64,000 bases of DNA from positions 124,001 through 188,000 of the forward strand of contig JAAWRH010000001.1 of the NCBI GenBank assembly GCA_022800935.1, written 5' to 3'. Position 1 is the stretch's first letter. The number at the start of each line of letters is the position of its first letter. This stretch comes from Oscillospiraceae bacterium. GTDB lineage: Bacteria; Bacillota; Clostridia; Oscillospirales; Ruminococcaceae. Under the pieces are notes generated by a model. It searched no databases and had not been told where the DNA came from. It saw only the letters and a program-made list of their open reading frames with translations. Both the position numbers and the translations under genes were made by a program. This document shows positions 25,313-34,660 of this stretch, one piece after another.

Positions 25313-26926
25313 ATGCGATTTACCGATATTCTCGGTGTCATCGGAGGACTCTCCCTGTTCCTGTACGGCATGAAGATGATGAGCGACGGTCTGGCGCTGG
25401 TCGCCGGCTCCCGGCTCAAGGAAATTTTGGAAAAGCTCACCCGCAACCGGTATGTGGGGGTATTGGTGGGAATCGTCATCGCCGCCATTATTCAAAGCTC
25501 CAACGCCACAACGGTGATGGCCGTCGGCTTTGTCAACGCCGGTCTGATGGACCTGAGCCAGGCGGTGGGGGTTATCATCGGGGCCAAGGTCGGTACCACT
25601 ATGACCGGCCAGCTGCTCACCCTCAAGGCCGACCAGATCGCCCCCCTGGTGGCGATGATCGGCGTCACCATGATCATGTTCTTTAAAAAGAAAAAGGTCA
25701 ACCACCTGGGGCAGGTGGTCGGTGGACTGGGTATCCTGTTTTTGGGGATGAATATGATGAGCTCCTCCATGTCCCCCCTGAAGGATGTGGTGTGGTTCCG
25801 CAACCTGATCATCCAGCTGGAAAACCCCATCTTCGGCGTTCTGGTGGGCACCCTCTTCACGGCCCTGATCCAGAGCTCCTCCGCCTCAGTGGGTATTTTG
25901 CAGGCCATGGCGGCCCAGAACGTCCTCACCCTGGGGCAGGCCGCGCCCCTGGTCTACGGCATGAACATGGGCGCCTGCGTCAGCGCGGTGCTTTCCTCTA
26001 TCGGCGGCAAAAAGGACGCCAAGCGGGCCTCCCTGCTGGCTATCCTGTTCAGCACCATCGGGGCGGCCATCTTTATCACCGCCGGTATCTTTATTCCCTT
26101 CCCGGACTGGGTGGCTTCCCTCACCCCGGACAACCCCATGCGCCAGGTGGCAAACCTGCACACCCTCTTTAACCTGTTCAGTATGCTGCTGATCCTCCCC
26201 TTCTCCAACCTGCTGGTCAAGCTTTCCCAGAAGATTGTCCCCGGCGAGGATGTCCAGGAGGACGAGCTCAAGCTGGTACATATCGACGAACATGCCTTCG
26301 GCGCGGCCAGCATCGGCATCGCCCAGGTGGATGCCGAGGTTTCCCGTATGCACGCGCTGGCCCGCACCAATCTGGAAATGGCGGGAGCCGCCCTCCTGAA
26401 TCAGGATCCCTCCAACCTGGACCTGATCAACAAAAACGAGGAAACCGTGGACTTCCTCAACAAGGAAATCACCAGATGTCTGGTCCGCATCAACCGGCTG
26501 GAGCTTACCACAAGCGACGCCCAAAGGCTCAGCTCCATGTATCATGTTGTCAGTGATATTGAACGCATCGGCGACCACGCTCAGAATATTGCCGAGTATT
26601 CCGCAACCTGCAAGGAACGGAACGCCTCCTTCTCCGAGGAGGGAAAGGCGGAGCTGTCCAACCTGATGGAGCGCACGCTGAAAATCCTGGACAACGCCTA
26701 TGAATACTTTATGAACCACAGCTCCCACATGATGGAGGACATTGAAAACCAGGAGCAGGCCATTGATGACCTGGTGGACGAATGCACCCAAAACCACATT
26801 GACCGGCTCAACGCCAACCTGTGCGACGCTGACTCCGGACTGATTTTCTCGGAGGTGCTCACTGACCTGGAGCGTGTCTCCGACCACGCATTGAATATCG
26901 CCGAGGCGGCGGTTTACCATGTCTGA
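25313..26926 (+). CDS. Na/Pi cotransporter with C-terminal PhoU domain
   Basis: A 537-aa protein. Residues 1-310 hold about eight membrane helices in two inverted repeats, each with the family's QSS signature: IQSSNATTVMAVGFVNAG (about 60) and IQSSSASVGILQAM (about 185). Residues 340-537 are a soluble three-helix PhoU-like domain with the conserved IERIGDHAQNIAEY and LERVSDHALNIAEA. It imports or exports phosphate with sodium, and the PhoU part probably senses phosphate or a regulatory nucleotide. It is a single gene in a long intergenic setting. Confidence 0.94.
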   Translation: MRFTDILGVIGGLSLFLYGMKMMSDGLALVAGSRLKEILEKLTRNRYVGVLVGIVIAAIIQSSNATTVMAVGFVNAGLMDLSQAVGVIIGAKVGTTMTGQLLTLKADQIAPLVAMIGVTMIMFFKKKKVNHLGQVVGGLGILFLGMNMMSSSMSPLKDVVWFRNLIIQLENPIFGVLVGTLFTALIQSSSASVGILQAMAAQNVLTLGQAAPLVYGMNMGACVSAVLSSIGGKKDAKRASLLAILFSTIGAAIFITAGIFIPFPDWVASLTPDNPMRQVANLHTLFNLFSMLLILPFSNLLVKLSQKIVPGEDVQEDELKLVHIDEHAFGAASIGIAQVDAEVSRMHALARTNLEMAGAALLNQDPSNLDLINKNEETVDFLNKEITRCLVRINRLELTTSDAQRLSSMYHVVSDIERIGDHAQNIAEYSATCKERNASFSEEGKAELSNLMERTLKILDNAYEYFMNHSSHMMEDIENQEQAIDDLVDECTQNHIDRLNANLCDADSGLIFSEVLTDLERVSDHALNIAEAAVYHV

Positions 26927-26996
26927 TTTTACCCTTTGCTGATCCCAATCCCTTATCAGGCAAAGGCGTCATAAAACATTGTAACGGAGGGTCAAA

Positions 26997-28214
26997 ATGC
27001 TGGATTGTTTCAAAAAGATCCCGGCGATTTGTCCGGGATATGGCCCTATCACCGGCTTTGACCGGAAAAGGGGATTCCAGTACATCTGGTTCGGCACCCT
27101 GGACAGCCCTGACCGCCCTCCTGTCCGCTGGCGGGTTTTGTCCGAAAAGGGAAATGGCGAGGGCTACCGCATCCGGGAGGGAGACGAACTGAACGGCGGC
27201 GGAATGCTTCTGCTGTCGGACAGCGTTTTGGGAACCCATCCTCTGAGCGGAGAAATCCGCCGCAACCATCTCATCAAATTCTACAATGAAGCGGATGAGT
27301 GGAAAAAGCTGTACCTGAAGGACGGAGAGCTGTGTCTGGAAAATCCCTCCCTGATTTGGCAGAACAGCAGCGCAAGGAAATGGTGCCGCCATTTTGAGGA
27401 AGCTTGCTTTTCCAAGGCGGAGGGCAGTCTTCTGCTGTCCACCTTTAAAAGCGACCGGGAATACCGCTCCAAGCGGGGTACGTACCCTCCCACCATCATA
27501 GCGGCGGCAGAGGGCATTCTGGACGGGGACAGGATATTCTTCCTCTCCGCCGAGGAAGCGGAAAACAACGAATACGGCTTTAAGGACAAAAAGGTTTACA
27601 CCGCTGAACAGGAATGGTGGACCCGCTCCTTTGAGCGGTATACAAACTACGGCGATTCCTTCCAATACCTGGATGTCTGCATTGTCTTGACCCACTTTGG
27701 AGGTCTGCTCCCCTGCCCCGCCACCACCAAAATGTACACGCGCCCCGCCTTCAACCTGTATAAGGACAGGATCATGCTGGTCAGCGCCGCCGTTGGAGGA
27801 AAAGAGCGAACCCTTCCCCAGGGATCCGCCATATTGAAAAAGGTCCCGGCCCTCTCACCGAGAAAGCTCCGGGACTGGAAGCTGACTATACTGGACAGCG
27901 GACGGGATGGCTTCTCCGCCGCTGTCGAAAAGAAAGAGGGAAGCCTCCTCACCCTTTCCTACCGCGGGGCCGCGGTATACGACCCGGAGAAATCCCCTGA
28001 CGAGCGTGTTTCCGCTATTGTCACCGACAAGGCCCAAACCGAGATAAAATTCTATGGAAACATCGCCCTGCCTCTTTCCCCGGACGGACAGGCACAGCTT
28101 GACCTGGCTCCCCTCAAGCTGAGGGAGGGGGACTGTATTTTGGTCTTTTCCGAGCAATGCAATGGCGATAAGCGCACTGATTATACGAGTAAATTGGTCA
28201 AGCTGAGGTCATAA
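26997..28214 (+). CDS. DUF6273-like protein, 405 aa
   Basis: A cytoplasmic protein with no signal peptide. The first 230 residues follow the DUF6273 pattern: WRVLSEKG, then MLLLSDSVLG, a WQNSSARKWC stretch in which the module's usual substrate-like WxxS/TxLRxWL motif is recognised, IFFLSAEEAEN, and WWTRSF in place of the usual WWLRSP. The last 170 residues are beta-rich and of no recognised family. Such modules often occur in phage, surface or variable proteins, where the role is unknown. It lies 70 bp behind the phosphate transporter, with a ribosome site GGAGG, and could be on the same transcript. Confidence 0.7.
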   Translation: MLDCFKKIPAICPGYGPITGFDRKRGFQYIWFGTLDSPDRPPVRWRVLSEKGNGEGYRIREGDELNGGGMLLLSDSVLGTHPLSGEIRRNHLIKFYNEADEWKKLYLKDGELCLENPSLIWQNSSARKWCRHFEEACFSKAEGSLLLSTFKSDREYRSKRGTYPPTIIAAAEGILDGDRIFFLSAEEAENNEYGFKDKKVYTAEQEWWTRSFERYTNYGDSFQYLDVCIVLTHFGGLLPCPATTKMYTRPAFNLYKDRIMLVSAAVGGKERTLPQGSAILKKVPALSPRKLRDWKLTILDSGRDGFSAAVEKKEGSLLTLSYRGAAVYDPEKSPDERVSAIVTDKAQTEIKFYGNIALPLSPDGQAQLDLAPLKLREGDCILVFSEQCNGDKRTDYTSKLVKLRS

Positions 28215-28226
28215 TACTATAACACA

Positions 28227-28260
28227 AAGCCGCCGCTTTCCTCCGGGAAAGCGGCGGCTT
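28227..28260. terminator. Bidirectional terminator between DUF6273 gene and araD
   Basis: A near-perfect 15-bp stem: AAGCCGCCGCTTTCC with GGGAAAGCGGCGGCTT, loop 3-4 nt. It stands between converging genes. Confidence 0.85.
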
Positions 28261-28265
28261 GACTG

Positions 28266-28976
28266 CTATTTTTGCCCGTAATAAGCGCTGGGTCCGTGCT
28301 TGCGCAGGAAGTGCTTATCCAAAAGCTCCTGCTGCATGGGCTGAAGCGCGCCGCCAAGCATCATGCGGCTGTGCCATGCCATCATGGCCACTTCCTCCAG
28401 CACCACGGCGTTATGCACCGCGTTGAAGGCATCGGTCCCCCAGACAAAGGGCCCATGGGAATGGACCAGTACCGCCGGGATATCCTGCACCGGGCTTCTG
28501 TCCCCGGCCTTCAGCTTCCGGAAGGTCTCCACGATAACCTTACCCGTCTCCAGCTCATACTCGCCGCCGATTTCGGTGGGGGTCATCTTCCGGGTGCAGG
28601 GAATCTCCCCATAGAAATAATCCCCGTGGGTGGTGCCCAAAGCGGGTATCCCCATCCCGGCCTGGGCCCAGATGGTGGCCCACCGGGAATGGGTATGTAC
28701 AATCCCGCCGATCTCCGGGTACTGCCGGTAGAGCTCCAGGTGGGTGGGGGTGTCGGAGGAGGGGCGGAGCTCCCCCTCCACTATCTTCCCCTCCAGGTCA
28801 ACTACCACCATCTGTTCCGGCTTCATCCCGTCGTACTCCACCCCGGAGGGCTTAATCACCACCAGGCCGGATTCCCGGTCAATGGCCGATACATTCCCCC
28901 AGGTAAATGTCACCAATCCGTGCTGTGGGAGCATGAGGTTGGCTTTACATACGTCCTGTTTCAGTTTTTCCAGCAT
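28266..28976 (-). CDS. araD: L-ribulose-5-phosphate 4-epimerase
   Basis: A 236-aa class II aldolase-fold enzyme that converts L-ribulose 5-phosphate to D-xylulose 5-phosphate in arabinose use. The phosphate site appears as TWGNVSA and KPSG, the zinc-binding histidines in [13 protein letters not shown] (about 95-97), and the AraD-specific [15 protein letters not shown] follows. The length matches the family. It forms a pathway with araB but is separated from it by a PD-(D/E)XK gene and a terminator. AAAGG precedes the ATG. Confidence 0.95.
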   Translation of the reverse strand: MLEKLKQDVCKANLMLPQHGLVTFTWGNVSAIDRESGLVVIKPSGVEYDGMKPEQMVVVDLEGKIVEGELRPSSDTPTHLELYRQYPEIGGIVHTHSRWATIWAQAGMGIPALGTTHGDYFYGEIPCTRKMTPTEIGGEYELETGKVIVETFRKLKAGDRSPVQDIPAVLVHSHGPFVWGTDAFNAVHNAVVLEEVAMMAWHSRMMLGGALQPMQQELLDKHFLRKHGPSAYYGQK

Positions 28977-29004
28977 GTTTTTCTACCTTTCTGTATGATG
29001 TCTG

Positions 29005-29886
29005 CTATTGCGGTATAACCATTTTACGCAGTTCTTCTATTTCCGTCTGGCTCAGACCGGAGCTTTTTACAATCTGCTCAAAGGGAAGACCCATTTTTAC
29101 AAGGTTGAGAATAAGCTGCGTTTGCCCCTTCACGATTCCTTGTTCGATTCCTTGCTCAATCCCTTGCTCGATCCCCTCCTGCTTCGCATGGAACAGCGCC
29201 TGGGCCTCATCATGGTGTGCCTTTTCCCGCAGCCGCTCCGCCTCCCGAAATTCTGCTGAAGCAGTAACAGAATAATACGCATTGATCGCTTCATTCATAA
29301 CCGGCACCTCCATCCCCTTTATTTTCTCCATTTCTTCCGCCGTATCTGCTTTAAAAAGCGACAGCCAAAGATGCAGCATATCTTTTTCATCCGCATCTGA
29401 CTGTTCCGGCAGCTTGGGCAGCTCAAAAAAGTGAAATCCCATTTTATCTGACAGGAGCGTATGGCGGGTCGCCTCCATAAGCTGGAAGTGAGAATGAAAA
29501 TCCTCACATTCCCTGAACAGTCTGAAATTCGTTATGCTGATGATAATGGTGCGGGGCAGGGAGGAATACCGCTGGCCTACAGTAAGGGCCGACGAAAACT
29601 CCCGCGCCCAGTAATACATGACCCGCTCCGGATAATCCCCTTCATTGTTGACCTGTACCTCGATATCTACCCGCTGTCCGTTTACCTTCATGTTGATGTC
29701 CAGTCTGCAAAATTTCTCCTCCAGGGTTTCTGGGGGCATCTCCGGATTTTGTATCACAAACTCTTCAATGTTCTCATCGGGAATTCCGAGGAGGGTCGCA
29801 ACAAGCCCCTTCAAAAGATGGGGATACTTTACAAACAGCATTTTAAAAAGTGTATCTGTTTTAAAGGTATATTTCAGTTTATACAC
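29005..29886 (-). CDS. Rpn/PD-(D/E)XK nuclease family protein
   Basis: A 293-aa protein of the transposase-like PD-(D/E)XK family (Rpn, recombination-promoting nuclease). The start FKTDTLFKMLF is the family's entry helix; the active-site core is LDINMKVNGQRVDIEVQV (about 63-80), which gives the D and the ExQ motif. The C-terminal third has a tandem GIEQ repeat. The GTG start at 29886 follows GGGGAGGAA. The gene sits between araB and araD with its own upstream hairpins, so it looks inserted. These genes are mobile-like and multicopy in gut Firmicutes. Confidence 0.88.
   Translation of the reverse strand: MYKLKYTFKTDTLFKMLFVKYPHLLKGLVATLLGIPDENIEEFVIQNPEMPPETLEEKFCRLDINMKVNGQRVDIEVQVNNEGDYPERVMYYWAREFSSALTVGQRYSSLPRTIIISITNFRLFRECEDFHSHFQLMEATRHTLLSDKMGFHFFELPKLPEQSDADEKDMLHLWLSLFKADTAEEMEKIKGMEVPVMNEAINAYYSVTASAEFREAERLREKAHHDEAQALFHAKQEGIEQGIEQGIEQGIVKGQTQLILNLVKMGLPFEQIVKSSGLSQTEIEELRKMVIPQ
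29134..29181 (-). repeat. Four 12-bp tandem repeats inside the Rpn gene
   Basis: Four consecutive 12-bp units of the type GATTCCTTGCTC encode repeated GIEQ in the protein. Changes in unit number keep the frame, so the length may vary between strains. Confidence 0.75.
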
Positions 29887-29935
29887 GGCAATTCCTCCCC
29901 TTGCAGCATTTCTACACTATTAGTGTATCACATTT

Positions 29936-29979
29936 CCACAGATTCTTCCACTGCCTTGCAGCGATGGAAGAATCTGTGG
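29936..29979. terminator. Terminator behind araB
   Basis: A perfect 15-bp stem: CCACAGATTCTTCCA with TGGAAGAATCTGTGG, loop 14 nt. It begins 10 bp behind the araB stop, so araD is cut off from araB transcription except by readthrough. Just past it, TACACTA-T-TAGTGTA (29913-29927) is a small perfect palindrome before the Rpn gene. Confidence 0.75.
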
Positions 29980-29988
29980 TACAGCCTA

Positions 29989-31659
29989 CTACTCCCTGGA
30001 AACCTGCTTTTTCAGCTCCTTCAACCGCTTCATCACGTCGTTGGCCCCGCGTCCAAAGTAATCGTGGAGGATGCTGTACTCCGCGTACAGCTTGTCGTAT
30101 GCCTTTACGTTTTCGGCGATGGGGATGTAGACCTCGTCCCGCAGCTTGCCCATGGCCTGGGCGGCCTCCATGACGCTGTCATACCCTCCAGCCTGTTTTC
30201 CGGCGGCTACAGCCCCAAAGATGGCGGAGCCCAGGGCCGGTCCCTGGAGGGAGCCTGCAATCTTGATGGGTATCCCGATGACGTCCGCATAAATCTGCAT
30301 GGTCATGGGGTCCTTCTGGGAGATGCCGCCGGAGGCGTAGAACTCCTCCACCGGGACGCCGTTTTCCCGGAAGGTCTCAATGATTTTTCTCGTGCCGTAG
30401 GCGGTAGCCTCGATCAAGGCCCGGTAGATTTCCTCCGGCTTGGTTTGCAGGGTCATCCCCAGCATCACGCCGGTCAGGTCCACGTCCACCAGCACAGAGC
30501 GGTTTCCGTTCCACCAGTCCAAGGCCAGCAGTCCACTCTCCCCCACCTTCAGCTTCTCCGCCTTGGAGCGCAGGTATTTGTGAATGTTAACCCCTTCCTT
30601 CTCCGCGGCATCAAAGTATTCCTTGGGCAGGCAGTTGTCGATAAACCAGGCAAAGTGGTCCCCCACACAGGACTGTCCCGCCTCGTAGCCGAAGAATCCG
30701 GGCAGAATGCCGTCCTCCACCACGCCGCAGATGCCGGGGACCTTCACTTCCTTGTCTGAAATCAGCATATGGCAGGTGGAGGTGCCCATGATGGCCAGCA
30801 TCTTCCCGGCGCTGTCAATCTTCACGGCGGGAACCGTGACATGGGCGTCCACATTGGCCACCGCCACGGCGGTTCCGGGGTTCAGGCCAGTCAGCTTGGC
30901 GGCAGCTTCGGTCAGCTCCCCGGCTTTCCCGCCCAAAGGAGTGACAGGGCCGCTGAACTTTTCCTCAATGACATTTTCCATCCGGGGGTCCAGGGCCTTG
31001 AAAAACGCTTTGGAGGGATATCCCTCGCTCTTGCTCCACATGGCCTTATAGCCCGCAGTGCAGGAGTTGCGGGTCTGCTTTCCGGTCAGCTGCCAGATCA
31101 CCCAGTCCGCCGCCTCCACAAAGGCGTCCATGGCCTCGTACACCTTCGGGGACTCGTCCAGTATCTGCCACAGCTTGGGGAACGCCCACTCGGAGGATAT
31201 CTTTCCTCCGTACCGGGCAAGCCACTCCTCCCCCATGGAGGACGCGGTCTCGTTTAAGGCGTTGGCCTTGTCCTGGGCGGCGTGGTGCTTCCAGAGCTTG
31301 ACATAGGCGTTGGGGTTCCCGGCAAACTTTGGCAGGAAACAGAGAGGAGTTCCGTCCGCCTTGACCGGGAGAACGGTACAGGCGGTAAAATCGATGCCCA
31401 CGCCGATGACATCCGCGGGGGATACCCCCGATTTTTCCAGAACACCGGGAATGGTGTGGGAAAACACGTCGAGATAATCCTGGGGATGCTGAAGGGCCCA
31501 GTCCACCCCCAGCCTTGTCCCGTCCGGGAGGGTTTCGTCCATTACACCGTGGGGATAATCGAATACGCTGTCCGCCAGCTCCTCCCCCGTGGCCACATTC
31601 ACCAGGACCGCCCGTCCCGACAGGGTTCCGAAATCTACGCCGATGGAATACTTGGGCAT
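29989..31659 (-). CDS. araB: Ribulokinase
   Basis: A 556-aa FGGY-family kinase that phosphorylates L-ribulose. The phosphate-binding start [17 protein letters not shown] and [12 protein letters not shown] are typical of Ara[15 protein letters not shown], the adenosine stretch and [12 protein letters not shown] follow in order. I use the ATG at 31659 (MPKYS) with GGAGGTAAA in front; the frame extends seven codons further without support. No araA isomerase or arabinose importer is in the window, so they must lie elsewhere if the pathway works. Confidence 0.95.
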   Translation of the reverse strand: MPKYSIGVDFGTLSGRAVLVNVATGEELADSVFDYPHGVMDETLPDGTRLGVDWALQHPQDYLDVFSHTIPGVLEKSGVSPADVIGVGIDFTACTVLPVKADGTPLCFLPKFAGNPNAYVKLWKHHAAQDKANALNETASSMGEEWLARYGGKISSEWAFPKLWQILDESPKVYEAMDAFVEAADWVIWQLTGKQTRNSCTAGYKAMWSKSEGYPSKAFFKALDPRMENVIEEKFSGPVTPLGGKAGELTEAAAKLTGLNPGTAVAVANVDAHVTVPAVKIDSAGKMLAIMGTSTCHMLISDKEVKVPGICGVVEDGILPGFFGYEAGQSCVGDHFAWFIDNCLPKEYFDAAEKEGVNIHKYLRSKAEKLKVGESGLLALDWWNGNRSVLVDVDLTGVMLGMTLQTKPEEIYRALIEATAYGTRKIIETFRENGVPVEEFYASGGISQKDPMTMQIYADVIGIPIKIAGSLQGPALGSAIFGAVAAGKQAGGYDSVMEAAQAMGKLRDEVYIPIAENVKAYDKLYAEYSILHDYFGRGANDVMKRLKELKKQVSRE

Positions 31660-31777
31660 GATATTTACCTCCAATGACACAGTATTTTTTGCCGAAAGGC
31701 TGTGCTTCTATACAAATATTATACTGTTTCTTCCGGGTAATTGCAAGGCGGCGGGAAAGGTTTTTGCCCTGGACGCC

Positions 31778-31808
31778 AAAGGACAGCGGCGAAACACCGC
31801 TGTCCTTT
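31778..31808. terminator. Terminator behind the GyrI-like gene
   Basis: A perfect 12-bp stem AAAGGACAGCGG with CCGCTGTCCTTT, loop 7 nt, plus T-run on the plus strand. It closes the minus-strand cluster that starts at 38988. Confidence 0.75.
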
Positions 31809-31813
31809 TTCAG

Positions 31814-32308
31814 TTACCTGACAAAGAAGCAATAGTCCAGAATCACCCGTCCGGCTTCATCCGGGGTGGTGTACCGGGGGCACTGGTACCGCTCCATGCT
31901 CCACCGCTCCCCCACAGAGATTCCCTCGGCCTCCAGGCGCTTGATGCACTCGGCTTCCCTCTGGTATATCTCGCCTCCCGTACCCTGGACCCAGCACACG
32001 CCAAGCTCCGCCGCCGGGAAATCCTGGGAGGCATACCCCTCCGGGACCTGGGTTTGGGGCGGGAGAAACATGCCAATCCAGTATTCAAAGGCCCCGTCCT
32101 CTTTCATGTGGCACAGGCCGATGTAGGCATCCCAGTCCCCCGCCGGTCCCTGGGAGAGCTTTTCCAGCTCCCCGAACCACCCCTTGGAGAACCACTCCCC
32201 CCACTTGGCGGCAAAGGAGCCGTTTACCCGGTCCTCCTCCCCATACCTTTTGCCGATAAACCGGAAGGCGGGCATCTGCTCCCGGTAAGCGCGGATAATC
32301 TCTGCCAT
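31814..32308 (-). CDS. GyrI-like/AraC effector-binding domain protein
   Basis: A 164-aa single-domain protein of the SHS2-type GyrI-like ligand-binding family. It starts with a short strand and helix (FRFIGKRY), has the typical internal YIGLCHM and FEYWIGMFLP, and ends VILDYCFFVR. Alone, without a DNA-binding domain, such proteins bind small hydrophobic or cationic compounds and some hydrolyse them. It follows a zinc-ribbon gene and a WYL regulator, a grouping seen often in Clostridia. AGGAGGAAG precedes the ATG. Confidence 0.8.
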   Translation of the reverse strand: MAEIIRAYREQMPAFRFIGKRYGEEDRVNGSFAAKWGEWFSKGWFGELEKLSQGPAGDWDAYIGLCHMKEDGAFEYWIGMFLPPQTQVPEGYASQDFPAAELGVCWVQGTGGEIYQREAECIKRLEAEGISVGERWSMERYQCPRYTTPDEAGRVILDYCFFVR

Positions 32309-32327
32309 GGCATCTTCCTCCTGTTTT

Positions 32328-32600
32328 TTATTTTTTCCACCGCTTGAGCTGCGGGAAAAACTTCATCATTTCCCTCCTGGCGGTCTCCTCGTCGGGGTAT
32401 CCCCCTTCCCGCACGCAGATGGACGCGCAGGAGTCGATCATCTCCTCCATGGTGCAGTCCGCCAAAAACGCCCCGTCCTTGTAGCAGTAGATGCAGTAGT
32501 CCTGGTTTTTGCTTCCGTCCTTGTTGGTGCCCAGCACCTCCTCGCCGGTCAGGGGCATACCGCAGCTCTGGCAGAATTTCATTTCCTTCTGGTTTGTCAT
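32328..32600 (-). CDS. Zinc-ribbon domain protein
   Basis: A 90-aa protein with a four-cysteine zinc ribbon at the start: FCQSCGMPL and YCIYCYKDG, 27 residues apart. The second half is helical (AFLADCTMEEMIDSC, then EETARREMMKFFP). This matches the putative zinc-ribbon family found next to GyrI-like and WYL genes. The role is unknown. It lies 19 bp before the GyrI-like gene. Confidence 0.82.
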   Translation of the reverse strand: MTNQKEMKFCQSCGMPLTGEEVLGTNKDGSKNQDYCIYCYKDGAFLADCTMEEMIDSCASICVREGGYPDEETARREMMKFFPQLKRWKK

Positions 32601-32687
32601 GGTCTATCGTTCCTTTCCGTTTTATTCGGGCGGTTTCCCCGCCCTTTGACAAACCCATGTTACCACAGATAACCTGCCAACTGTGTG

Positions 32688-33593
32688 TCAAGTTTCTTTT
32701 TCCCTCTGATAATTTTCCAGCATTTTTTTCAGCATCTCCTCAATCCGCTCCCGCAGCTCCGGCGGGTCAATCACCTTGGCGTGTACGCCGTAGGAGAGAA
32801 TCGACCCGTAAAACCAGTCGTCCACCGGATAGGCCACCCTCACCAGAAAGCTCCCATCCTCCCGGAGGGTGATTTCCTCCTCCTCAAAGCTGTCATAGAC
32901 GCGATAGGCCTGACTGGCGTCAATCCACATGGTAAAAGAGACAAGCGTATAACCGGGGAGTTGCCGAGGTTCCTCCGGCTCTCTGGGAACAAAGGTCTCC
33001 TGGGTGAGCTGGGGGCGCTTGATGCGGCTCATCTTAAAGGTGCGCATCTCCCCCCGCTCCCGGCAGAAGGCCACCAGATACCATGCCCCGCTTTTGTACC
33101 ACAGCCGGAGGGGCTCGGCCCGCCGGGCGGTCATCTGTCCGTTGGCCCCGTAGTAGTCAAAGCAGAGCACCCGGCGGCGGAGGATGCCCTCCTTTACCAG
33201 CTCATAGTCCTGCTGATGGCGGTTGCTCCAGTCGGAAAGGTCGATTTTCAGCCATTCCGGCTCCCTGCTTCCAAAGAAGCTGGACAGCTTTTTCAGGGCC
33301 TGGTCCCGGTCGCCGTATGCCCCCAGGGCGCTCGCCCCCTGAAGGGAGGCAAGAACATCCCGCTGCTCCTCGACGGTCAGGAAGGATTTTTCCAGCACAA
33401 ACCCCTGGGCGATGGATATCCCCCCTTTCCGCCCCTGAAGGGCGTACACCGGAACCCCCGCCTGGGATAGGGCCTCGATATCCCGGTAGACGGTGCGGGT
33501 GGACACCTCCAGATGCTCCGCAAGCTCTCCGGCCGTCACCGTGCCCCGCTCCATGAGAAAGTATAAAATTTGGAATAAGCGGCTTACCTGCAT
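32688..33593 (-). CDS. YafY-type transcriptional regulator (HTH plus WYL domain)
   Basis: A 301-aa regulator. Residues 1-55 form a winged helix of HTH_11 type (ELAEHLEVSTRTVYRDIEAL), residues 135-205 the WYL domain with the family's RAEPLRLWYKSGAWYLVAFCR, and the end is the WYL C-terminal extension. WYL domains bind nucleic acid or small ligands. It most likely controls the zinc-ribbon and GyrI-like genes behind it, and it follows the kinase gene by 29 bp. Confidence 0.9.
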   Translation of the reverse strand: MQVSRLFQILYFLMERGTVTAGELAEHLEVSTRTVYRDIEALSQAGVPVYALQGRKGGISIAQGFVLEKSFLTVEEQRDVLASLQGASALGAYGDRDQALKKLSSFFGSREPEWLKIDLSDWSNRHQQDYELVKEGILRRRVLCFDYYGANGQMTARRAEPLRLWYKSGAWYLVAFCRERGEMRTFKMSRIKRPQLTQETFVPREPEEPRQLPGYTLVSFTMWIDASQAYRVYDSFEEEEITLREDGSFLVRVAYPVDDWFYGSILSYGVHAKVIDPPELRERIEEMLKKMLENYQREKET

Positions 33594-33622
33594 AGAATCC
33601 CCCTATCCAGCACATATGCCGG

Positions 33623-34660
33623 TCAATCTGTCTCCAGCCGGTCCCGGCGCAGGTCCAAAACAACGGTCGTTCCCCTGCCCACCGCCGACTTTATGGAAAT
33701 GCGGTGGCCCAGCATATCCATGGTGCTTTTACACAGATAGAGGCCAATCCCCGTAGAACGCCTGCCCTGCTCCAGCCGTCCGTTATATCCGGTGAACCCG
33801 CACTCGAACAGCCGGGGGACGTCCTCCGGGCGGATGCCCAGCCCCGTGTCCTTGACGTACAGCCTGCCGTCCTCCCATATGACGGAAACCGTCCCCTGGC
33901 GGGTGTATTTTACCGCGTTGGTCAGCACCTGCTCCAGCACAAAGCAGAACCACTTTTCGTCGGTCAGCACCTCCGCCTCCGAGGCCTCCAATCCCTCCAG
34001 GCTCAGGCCGATGCGCTTGTGGATAAACAGCGGGGCCATGCGCTTGACCGTCTGGTTGACCATCTTCTTGACGGGGACCCGGACAAATTCCAGGTCCCGT
34101 CCGTTCAGCCGTTCAAATTGCAGCACCATGTCCACATACTGTTCGGCCTTGAAAAGCTCCTGCTCCAGGGCGCTGCGGTCCAGCTCCTCCTCCTTCAGCA
34201 GCAGCCGCAGGGCGGCCAAAGGGGTTTTGGCCTGATGGGACCAGAGAGTATAATAGTTCTTTGCCGCCGCGCTCTTCTGCTCCGCCCTGGAGACCGCCTC
34301 CGTCCGCTGGACCTCCAGCAGGCGGATGGTGGAAAGGTAGCAGATATCCAGGGTGTCAAACCTCTGGTTTTCCTCCATCAGGCCGTCCACCATGGGCAGC
34401 ACCCCGGCGCTGGCGTTGGCGCATTCCATCAGCTTTTCCAGCTTTTTGAGCCTGAGCCAGTGGCGGAGCGCCTTTCCCACCCAGATGAGAAGCTGGACGG
34501 CGGTCATAAGGATAGCGGTATAGATTGCCGGACCATAGGGAAGGCCATACAGGCTGTAGACAATAAACAGAATTGCCAGAGAGACGCCAAAGCCCAGAAA
34601 GTTCCACCCCTTGGTCCTGGCATAGCGGAGCATGGAGGGGAAAAAGGATACCGGCTTCAC
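33623..34660 (-). CDS. Membrane sensor histidine kinase
   Basis: A 345-aa kinase with two membrane helices close together (about 18-60) and almost no outside loop, as in intramembrane-sensing BceS-type kinases. The dimerisation helix has the phosphoacceptor histidine in LWSHQAKTPLAALRL (about residue 140), followed by the ATPase domain: LTNAVKYT (N box), VKDTGLGI and STGIGLYL. The start is a GTG at 34660 that overlaps the regulator's stop codon (GTGA). BceS-type kinases sense peptide antibiotics through an ABC transporter, which fits the ABC genes upstream. Confidence 0.9.
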   Translation of the reverse strand: MKPVSFFPSMLRYARTKGWNFLGFGVSLAILFIVYSLYGLPYGPAIYTAILMTAVQLLIWVGKALRHWLRLKKLEKLMECANASAGVLPMVDGLMEENQRFDTLDICYLSTIRLLEVQRTEAVSRAEQKSAAAKNYYTLWSHQAKTPLAALRLLLKEEELDRSALEQELFKAEQYVDMVLQFERLNGRDLEFVRVPVKKMVNQTVKRMAPLFIHKRIGLSLEGLEASEAEVLTDEKWFCFVLEQVLTNAVKYTRQGTVSVIWEDGRLYVKDTGLGIRPEDVPRLFECGFTGYNGRLEQGRRSTGIGLYLCKSTMDMLGHRISIKSAVGRGTTVVLDLRRDRLETD

